Shown: positions 55,407 to 64,000 of the stretch, in pieces
Layout: each line of letters starts with the position of its first letter
Numbering within the stretch: position 1 is the stretch's first letter
Assembly: GCF_030272615.1 (NCBI RefSeq)
Contig: NC_081414.1
Coordinates: 762,729,648-762,793,647, forward strand
DNA length: 64,000 nt
Reading direction: 5' to 3'
Source of the DNA: Cryptomeria japonica
Lineage: Eukaryota > Streptophyta > Pinopsida > Cupressales > Cupressaceae
The notes under the pieces: generated by a model
What the model was told of the DNA's origin: nothing
The model's input: only the letters and a program-made list of their open reading frames with translations
Databases searched by the model: none
Made by a program: the position numbers and the translations under genes

Positions 55407-56254
55407 TTGAATTTTGGGAGAAAAATATATATTTTTTTGTTTGGAAAATATTTTGGAGAATGAAAATTTGGGGGTTTTTGCAAAAGAAAGGATTTTTCTC
55501 GGAGCTTGCAGGTTGGGCTCTCCTTTGATCTTGCCAGGATTGCTGAATCAGGTAGGCCTCTAATTATTTCTTGGGTTCATGCTTAAAGAAAATCATTTTT
55601 GGTGTTTTTTTTGGTAGAAATCTGGTTGTAGATTAAAAATTTTATGCTTTTGGGAAATGGAGAAGTTGTAGTTTGAATTTATGGATCTTAAATCCTCCTT
55701 GCTTCCTTTCTAAACCTTCAGATGTCAATTTTGTGTGTATATAAATGGATTCTAAAAAATTAAAACCAAATTTGGGGTTTGGCTGAGAAAAAAAATTGTT
55801 TAAAACTCCAATGAATCTATCTTATATAAGTTTAAATATGAAATTTAGATTGGGGTTGACAGATGTAATGTTAAAATTGTGTAAATCCATCTCTTTTTTG
55901 CCAGTATGGTTTGTTTTTAAAACTGGTTATTCAAAAAATGAAAAAAATAAATAAATAAACTTTTTTTATTCTTTTAAGTCTCTGGGATTGTATTTTTTTT
56001 ATTTACTGTGTGTTTAACAGTAAATTTAAAAAATAGAATAAAAATAAATAAATATATAAAAAAAACAAAATATTACCCACGTGGCAGGGCACAAACCCCC
56101 ACCACGTGGGAGGTAGCTTGCTAGCTACCAATGGTAGTGGGCTGCTACCTATTGGTAGCAGCGCTACCATAGGTAGCGTGAGCTACCAAGGGGGACCCAC
56201 GTGGAACCCCCCCCCTCTCCCCTTTTTTTTTTATTTTGTAAAAAATGTTTTTTT

Positions 56255-56293
<39 letters not shown>

Positions 56294-58713
56294 CATTTAA
56301 AAGAAATGGTTTTTTTAATATTTTTTTTATAAATAAAAAATATATAATAATAATTTATTATTATTGAAGGTAATTTTTTATAAATTAAGTTTTAATAAAG
56401 TTTAATTATGGCACTCCATTAATAAATTACGATTAGTTTGTAATTAATTAATTGTATAAGTGGCAATATACATTAATTGGTTTTCAAAATTGTATTTTAT
56501 TAGTAATGCATATTTTCTTATTAGATACTTAATTTGTTAGTTTGTTACTAATTATTAATTGTGTATATTTTACTAATCATGGATTAATAAATGTATATTA
56601 ATTAATAGTTAATTTTGACATTCTTTTCTATATGCGTAAGGAAATAAATGTTAAGTTAGGAATGGACTATCGTTAATTGGATTCCTTATATGTTTATGTT
56701 TCCTTGATCTGTATAGTTTAACTTGGTTCTGAGAAGACAAATTTGGAGGAATTATTCTTGAACCAGTATGACAATGATGTTTTAATTGAGGTTTAAATAT
56801 CATAATTAGTTGGTTAATTGTTGTTTAATTATATTTATGTGAAATTGGTCTAAGAACTCATTATGGCTTATTATGTGTGTTCGATGCAATGAACCTTAGA
56901 GAGTTAGAAAACCAAGAACAACCTATACCTAGATGAGGTAGATAACTGCAATCTAATATAGATCATGTAAAGAACTTGATCGACTTTTAACGTTTAGATC
57001 AATTCGGAAAGATTGTATGTACCAATGGTTGCCTATGCGAGTTTAATTTCTGTATTTGCTTTTGCTTCAGTAATGGCAAGCCTTGCTTTGTTTGATTGGA
57101 CCCTGTCGTATAGTTGATTTGGGTAACTGTTTCAGTCCTCGGTCTCGAGTGTGACTATTGTTTGTGGTAGTGTTGTAATTGGTCGTATCCTGTATGCGGG
57201 TGTCGAATGATGATTCATGGTTGACCATAGTTGGTCAACTCTCTAGTTAGAGAACCATTTGTCAATGCACCTCGTAAGAAGCCATGTTTGACCAAATGAT
57301 TGTTCCTTCCACTTTGAACTCCGTTCGTCTAACCTTGTGTATGTCTTGGTTTTGAGTTCATCTGAGTATAGTCTAGTGTCGTATGTGAAGTGGCTTTCGA
57401 TTGGGGGCCGCGCCCAAAGTGGCTGCGGGGTAACCCATTGAAAGTAAGTCTAATAAGTGATAACCTAACAGTAGATTAGAATGTTAATCTCTAAGTAAAA
57501 TAATTCTGCCTCACACATGGGACGAGTGCTAAGACAAACTCGACATGCTATGAGAAGGCCTGAAATGGCAAACCATCATTCTTGTCTTCACGAAAGGATG
57601 TGTGGGTCCACATGAGGCTTGGATAGGCCGGAGGTTTGGATTAGGTTGCTAGGGTAACCCAGTGTATGGGGTCGGAACCTATGAAGACCTGCCATGGTAA
57701 CCATACCAGGTTGTGTGATGACACTTGTCCCTACGTTCGCTAGTGTGTTGTCGTATTGTCCTGTTAGGAGTATGTTTGTGGGTCGTCCTATTGTCTGTGC
57801 CCTTGTGAGTATCGGGTTTCATGTTAGACCTTGGGTGGTAAGGACTCAGTTTTGTGAATGTTCAAATGGACCTTTGTATTAGCTTTGATTATGTTCAACT
57901 GGATCCTTTCCTTTTCAAGGATCATTTTATTGACCGATGCGGTCGTTTGTATATTGATTATGTTTTGCCTTGATGGCCAGATTGTAAACGGTGTAACCTC
58001 ATGTATTCTTAACTTTATTATTTATTAGAGGGGCCTTGCAGTTGAGCAGACCCGGAGATGTAGCCCTTTAGGGGTGAACTCCGAGATCATTTTGGTGTTA
58101 TGTGATGTTGATTCTCTTATGTTTCCTTATTCAATTTTATCATGTATGAATGGCATATGTTAGAATGTATAAGTGGATAAGATGAAAATAATTTTAAATG
58201 CATGTATGCAGTTCTTTCTTGAATGTAGTAAATTGGAATATGAAAGAATGTAGATTATGATTATGGATTATATTTAGTCATTATTAAGGAAATTAAGTGT
58301 GTATGGAAATATCTCATATGTTTATGATGAAATTCTAGTGTGTTAGAATATTAGATGAATGGCTTATATTTTAATGAAAAGCTTGAATGTAGGATATAGA
58401 TAAGTCTTAATGGATGAACCTTATCTTGTGAATTATATTGCCATCTATTGCAAGAATTTATCCTTGTTTAAGAATTATCTCATTATAAGATAATCAGCTT
58501 ATTGGATTTATTGTGTGAGTTAAGTGAATTGTGAAAATTGAGTAATCACGTTGGGAAACTCTTTAGGTGTTAGTTGATGTATTCGGCTATGTAACTTGAA
58601 TTTTGATATCTCGTTGTATCTTAATGATGTTTTTATTTAAAAAAAATAAATTATTGCACTCTATTCTTGTGTTATGGCTTAATCCCTTCAGGGTTTCCTG
58701 GCAGGGCATTACA
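55407..58713 (+). repeat. 5' LTR remnant (left-truncated) of the long-LTR element
   Basis: Right end ...CAGGGCATTACA fixed by the primer site two bases later. Left edge is where homology to the 3' LTR begins (TTGAATTTTGGGAG). It lacks the counterpart of 62410-63294. Contains a G-box cluster (56078-56203), a TA run (56257-56290) and several hundred bases of mixed composition without genes. Confidence 0.8.
56076..56205. promoter_or_regulatory. Three CACGTG boxes inside a GGTAGC/GCTACC hairpin cluster
   Basis: CACGTG at 56078-56083 (in CCCACGTGGC, an ABRE-type context), 56103-56108 and 56198-56203. Between the last two lie six to eight inverted GGTAG/CTACC words able to form hairpins. The first box is conserved in the 3' LTR at 63976-63981. 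Confidence 0.5.
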
Positions 58714-58715
58714 TT

Positions 58716-58729
58716 TGGTATCAGAGCCC
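58716..58729 (+). other. Primer-binding site of the long-LTR element
   Basis: TGGTATCAGAGCCC, complementary to initiator Met-tRNA, two bases after the LTR end CATTACA. Confidence 0.88.
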
Positions 58730-61700
58730 ATGTTGCAGACACTGGGATCTTTGGTTTCATTGTGCCCTTAGTTGGTGCAAGGTGTATCGACCTTATGTTG
58801 TATGCTTGTCCTCCTTTTTGTATGTGAGTGATTGAAGAGACCTTAACTTTTTTGTAACGTGTGTGTTCACACCTTGTTCTCACCTTCTTGATGTTGGTGT
58901 TTTGAGTGAATGATCGTGCTTTATGTGCTTATTGATGTCTAGGTCTACGATTACTCATATTCTGGAAGAGAGTCATATGTACCTTCTTTATTACGTGTTA
59001 TACTCTTTAGACTAATCCTTTTGGGTTGGTTAGTGCTTGTCTGGAATCTGAAAGTACGAAATGTGTTTGTTTAAGATTAGGATCTAGCTTAGTGTTGTCC
59101 ATTGAAGGACTAAGATGGTAAATATTTAATGCTTATTTTGTAGCAAATTGAATGGTTATAACCCTTCCTCATTTCTCTCTCTTTCTAGAAATTAAAACGT
59201 TTGGGATAAGTGTAATTATCTTTGATTTGAGTTTTCTTTGTGCGAGAGAAAGGTTGTGATTTCTTGAACCCTTGTGTGAACCCTATGATGCTTATGTGTT
59301 TAGATAATAAAAGGGCTTCGGGTTGAAAATTCATAGATTATTGGGAGAAAACTGTATGTTTACGTTTAAAGAATTCTCCATGTGTAATGTAGGAGTAACA
59401 TAATTAAATTCTATCTTAAGTGATGTGCATTATATGCGAATAGTTGAATTATGTGAAACTACTTGGTTTGTAAAAGAAGTATTAAAGGGAACATGTTATA
59501 GTAGCTTCAAGAGTGTATTAATGTGTTTCAGAAAAGATTGCTTCATGTATTTCATTAAACCAATTGATTGAGGATCTATTTCAGCAATGCTCTGTTGAAC
59601 TTGCTTTTGGGTATATGCAATTACCTTAATGTGTTTAGGAAGCGTGAACGAAAAGCTTGTTTGATGTGTATGCATTAATGTGTATTATTTTGTTGATAGC
59701 TCCTCCCTTACCTTCTTATTGTAATTTGATTTTTCAATGAAAGGTTGCAAACTATGATATGTGTCTGTATTGTATTAGAGTAATGAGTGTTCTCAAGAGA
59801 CCTTGCATTATCAATAAGATTGCCTATTTGATCTCTAAACTGGAACATTCTGTTGCAACCATAATAATTGGAAATGTCATGATTAGACTATTTTGGCATC
59901 CTTCTAAAGTGGCAGCGAAATGAAAACCGTGCAATTAAAATGATAGGCTTATAGTGAGGAATTTTATATTATAGTGTGATCTTATTGATCTCGTGTCTTT
60001 GTAGGAAATAGTTTGATTATCAAACTCTCTTTCCCTTCTCTTTGCCTTGATTATAAGATTTTTAGAAATGGTATTAAAGGATGCATTAATTTAAATAGAA
60101 TGTTTATAAAGCATGTGAAATTGTACTGTTGCATTTTGGACTTCTTATGGAAAGATGAAAGTCTTAAGCTTCAGAAAGAAATTTGCATAGTTAGTAATGT
60201 GGTTACGAATGCTTAATAGAATTCGACAAAGATATAGGAATGATGTTATTTCCTTATGTAATTGTGAATTGTTAATAATTTTAGTACTTGTATCTAGAGT
60301 AAAATTTATTTAGTTATTCATGTGGAAAGCATAATTTAAAATCTCCCTTGAATAGATGATAGCATACTGAAAGGTACTCCCCGTAAATGTGACTAAACCA
60401 GTACTGGTGTATTCATGTGTATTGTAAGAAACTAGTACTTATTATATGTGCCCATGGATTGGTGAAGTAATCAACCATGGAGGATATGTTTCTTATGAGT
60501 ATGGGAAACCATACTGTTCATGTGATGTTGCTTATTTGTGTCCCTACTAAGTACCAACCCTCGGGTTGTGGGTAATTTAGTATGTTAAGGGGTAGTATTC
60601 GAAATCACCATTCCTTGAATAGTATGGATTGGCGTACGAGTAATGTCGGCACGAAGTGACTTTAGCTTCTCTATTTCGAGGAATGATATAGTTATACTAT
60701 AAAACTGTATCAAAGGTGTACTCAATACTTTCCCTTTTGATGAATCTATTTATAGGTTTATGTGTGGCAGCCTATTCCTCTCCTTTATTTGAGCATATTG
60801 ATGGTGATTCTTGTGTATAGTGATGGTGTAATTTGGAGGATCCTTTGCCTTGTCTTCATGAAAGGTAGGTTTATCCACATGAGCTGCCAGTTAGTACGTG
60901 TTGGTGGGCATGTGGGTGGACCCTAGTCATGTATACCTCTGGCTACGACGAGTATCCTTCTAGATATGTCGCTATGCGGGATGTGACCTACGTGTGTTTG
61001 TTTTCACGAGGTACACTACCATGCGGGATACGTCCATTGCTTGTCTTCTCTGCTTGGGGTATTGCCATGCCACGTGACGATGTGATGCAGGGTGATGTCG
61101 AGGTGCACACTGCCATTCCATGTGGGTAGTATGACTATGTCGCACCACATGATGAGCTACAACAATAGCTAGTCAATTGTTCCTTCCTTCCTCATTGGTG
61201 GCTGGATGCTAGTCACACAGTGATGTTATGTGTAGTTGTGATATTCTGATTATTTCTTTGGGACCAGCAATTTATTTTACTTTGACTTTGAAGGTTTAGC
61301 CACGATCTTTGTGATCTTTTGCATTCTTGATTTGGTGTTGCAATTCTGGATTATTTTCTTGCCTTATTGTTGGAATTGATGATTTATTATCTCTATTCAT
61401 TTGTACTTTGGTGGCTAAACTGGTTTATCCTTATTGTTTTCATATGCTGGTCTTTTGTTGAAATGTGGAATTCATCTCCAAGGACGTATGATACGGACTT
61501 GGTAGAGAGTGTACGAGAAAGTAGACGTAGGGAACCTTGAGGATGGGGGTATGTGAGGCTATGATGCAGCTAGGATCCACTAGCTACCTATGTGTGGTGA
61601 CTATCTCTTGGAGGCTAACCACCTTACTCAACAAGGGATGTTCACGAAGGTCTTGTATGGAAGGTAGCACCGCTATGGTGTGCCTAGCACCATCGAGCCT

Positions 61701-62397
61701 TGAGTGAGATATTGGATATTTATGATCATATTGTTTTTTCTGAGATCAGGCATAGAGATGCTGATCATGCATGTTATCTTTGACCGAGCATTAGACATGC
61801 TCACATGTGGCCTTTTGAGTTATGCATTCCTGTTATGTGGATGGTTATTATGGGTATCATGGAGTAAATTGTGTTAACTTGTCACTATGTTATGGGACAT
61901 AGTCATTGGAAAGCTTTTTATATTCCTAGCAAGTGTAATCAATTGAGTTATTTTCATTGCTCTTATTTCATGAAAGTTAACTTGATTGTAGAATTTGAAT
62001 TTTGAAGCTAGTTCTATGTGATAAAATTCTGTGAAAAAGATGTATTGGTAAAGGAAATTGATCATGATGGCATGTTTCTTATCATGTTTGATAGATGAGT
62101 ATGGTAATTGTTGTTTACCTTTTTGTAATACATTAAATTGGTGTAATGAAAGGGAGAACATTCTTGTTTCTTTGCTATGATTGTAGATGATTCCTGGAAT
62201 ATTTTAAGAAGTGTATGGTTTTTAGATGTATCTTGCCATTGGGTAATGGGATTCATAGAGGATTTAGCAATAATGTTTCAGTTATTTATGGAAAGATTCC
62301 TATGTGCAATTTAATATTTGTTAAATGAGTTTTAGGGCTAAAGCGTACGACATGTTCTCCAACTAGCCTTACGACTTCCAGGAGTAAGTCAGAACCT
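58730..62397 (+). other. Interior of the long-LTR element, non-coding
   Basis: No frame over about 75 codons and no pol motif seen on either strand. Some GC-richer patches (60880-61180) contain repeated GCGGGAT and ACGTG words. Either extremely decayed or never coding. Confidence 0.6.
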
Positions 62398-62409
62398 AGG
62401 GGGGGAGAA
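62398..62409 (+). other. Polypurine tract of the long-LTR element
   Basis: AGGGGGGGAGAA immediately before TGTAGTACCC, the start of the 3' LTR. Confidence 0.85.
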
Positions 62410-64000
62410 TGTAGTACCCTTGCCCTAATCAATTTCTAATCTCGGTTTAATCTTGGTTAGTTTATCATAATATAATGATTATAATCAGATGGTTTGATTT
62501 TAGTGCATATCTATTATTGTGGTTTCCGCACCAGTTGTATGCAAGTTGTTTAGTGTTCCTATTTCATGGTATTAATATTGGGCTAATGCTTTCATTAAGT
62601 TTATATATGTATGCATGTATGATTCTTGGTTGCAAGAGATTTCAGGTGCAACGCCGCATGAGTGCGAGGTTCGTCTTCACCTGGATTTGCAAGTTTGAGT
62701 GTACCTCTTTAATCCTTAGAGTTGGATTAGGTGGTCGTAAGACCCTAGTTGACCTTAGTCGTGCTCAAGTGAGTATTGTCAGTCGTCGTCAGTATTCCCT
62801 TTGGTTGGGTTTGCAGGTCATCTATCTGGTTGACTTTCTTGGTTTGCATGCCTGGTGTGTGTGGTTAAATTGAGTAATTGATCCTTAATCTTTAATTTGA
62901 TTAGATATATGTTTGCGCATTCAAGATTAAGAGATTATATTGAATGAAGTTCCTTTATGTGATTTACTGTTAATTTGAATTGCTCAATTTAAATTGGGAG
63001 CAAGTTCAATTAGATGGTTAATTTTAATGTTAAATTTATTACGTATATACTGTTGAAAAAGAAATATTTAAACTTAATTTCAATAGAATTAAATTAATCT
63101 TTGGCATTCTTGAATTAGAAAGGTTAATTTCAATTAATTGAGAAAATCAATTTTGAATTGAAAAGCAATTTAATTTATTGATATAGTTTAAATGAATGAT
63201 TTTTGCAATTATTTTAAATAAAAATTTTAATTCCAAAAATAAATTTTGGTCAAATCTTTCCCATTTAACCTAGACTTTTGGAAAATATGAGGGATTGAAT
63301 TTTGAGAGAAAAATATATTTTTTTTGTTTGGAAAATATTTTGGAGAATGAAAATTTGGGGGTTTTTGCAAAAGAAAGGATTTTTCTTGGAGCTTGCAGGT
63401 TGGGCTCTCCTCTGATCTTGCCAAGATTGCTAAATCAGGTAGGCCTCTGATTATTTCTTGGGTTCATGCTTAAAGAAAATCATTTTTGGTGTTTTTTTTG
63501 GTAGAAATCTGGTTGTAGATTAAAAATCTTATGCTTTTGGGAAATCAAGAAGTTGTAGTTTGAATTTATGGATCTTAAATCCTCCTTGCTTCCTTTCCAA
63601 ACCTCCAGATGTCAATTTTGTGTGTATATAAATGGATTCTCAAAAATTAAAACCAAATTTGGGGTTGGGCTGTTCTTGAGGAAAAAAATTGTTTAAAACT
63701 CCAATGAATCTATCTTATATAAGTTTAAATATGAAATTTAGATTGGGGTTGATAGATGTGATGTTAAAATTGTGTAAATCCATCTCTTTTTTGCCAGTAT
63801 GGCTTGTTTTGGAAAGATTTTCCTTCCTAAAATTGGTTATTTGAAAAATGAATTTTTTTTTTCTTTATTCTTTTAAGTCTCTGGGACTGTATTTTTTTAT
63901 ATTTACTGTGTGTTTAACAGTAAATTTAAAAAATAGAATTAAAAAAATAAATATTAAAAAAAAACAAATATTACCCACGTGGCAGGGCACAAACCCTCAC
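62410..64000 (+). repeat. 3' LTR of the long-LTR element (runs off the window)
   Basis: Starts TGTAGTACCCTTGCCC after the polypurine tract. From 63295 it matches 55407 onward. The 132-codon frame at 62475-62873 lies inside the LTR and has no domain. Confidence 0.8.

Larger units (their letters stand above)
55407..64000 (+). mobile_element. LTR retrotransposon with very long LTRs and no recognisable coding region
   Basis: 5' LTR remnant 55407-58713, primer site 58716-58729, interior 58730-62397, polypurine tract 62398-62409, 3' LTR from 62410 to beyond the window. 55407-56104 and 63295-64000 are strong direct repeats (offset about 7.89 kb). The interior of about 3.7 kb shows no gag, RT, RNase H or integrase motif on either strand. 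It fits a large non-autonomous (LARD-like) element. If the 5' LTR lost its first ~885 bp, the full LTR would be about 4.2 kb. Confidence 0.82.

Noticed and set aside
56106-56300. 64-codon open frame over the GGTAGC-rich block
   Set aside because: Translation of a hairpin-rich LTR tract and a TA microsatellite; not protein-like.
62475-62873. 132-codon open frame with a hydrophobic start
   Set aside because: It is within the 3' LTR; the corresponding 5' LTR part is missing and no family is recognised.

Overview
The window looks like intergenic DNA from a large, repeat-rich plant genome, most likely a gymnosperm/conifer. That is inferred from element types, methylation-style decay and very low gene density; no marker fixes the species. 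Nearly everything is transposable-element sequence at different ages, with one intact plant F-box gene (5697-6950, minus), a broken second copy of it (52246-53465, minus) and a broken ankyrin-repeat fragment (45459-46072, plus). I see no bacterial-style operons, rRNA, tRNA or CRISPR.

Layout. 1-3120: 3' end of a LINE (zf-RVT and RNase H) split by a miniature LTR element (952-2381) with a perfect 5-bp target duplication. 2500-7290: left copy of a segmental duplication holding the intact F-box gene and a tRNA-derived SINE with a 16-bp target duplication. 7830-12000: LINE ORF1 remnant, old Gypsy LTR (9206-10345), second LINE on the minus strand with its ORF1/ORF2 junction. 13197-13954: Copia LTR plus primer-binding site. 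15125-21110: a 6-kb satellite of near-palindromic units with a ~2-kb higher-order repeat and strand-switched blocks. 21518-22910: decayed plus-strand gene of unknown family whose in-frame stops are nearly all TAG. 23734-31565: young Gypsy-type element with intact LTRs, TATAT target duplication and one long gag-protease frame but no reverse transcriptase or integrase. 32032-35104: spliced, decayed minus-strand gene that looks like a DDE transposase. 37185-45405: nested and rearranged Copia elements. 46074-48403: Gypsy LTR and Copia gag remnants. 48405-53870: right copy of the segmental duplication with the broken F-box gene. 55407 to the window end: an LTR element with very long LTRs (over 3.3 kb), Met-tRNA-type primer site, polypurine tract and no recognisable coding region.

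How parts may belong together. The Gypsy insertion at 23734-31565 splits an older unit: the unknown plus-strand gene (21518-22910) and the DDE-like minus-strand gene (35104 to 32032) are convergent, both decayed mainly by C-to-T type changes, and the palindromic satellite lies beside the first. Removing the Gypsy element places these genes about 9 kb apart tail to tail. This is the best candidate for an undescribed two-gene DNA transposon, but I did not find its terminal inverted repeats.
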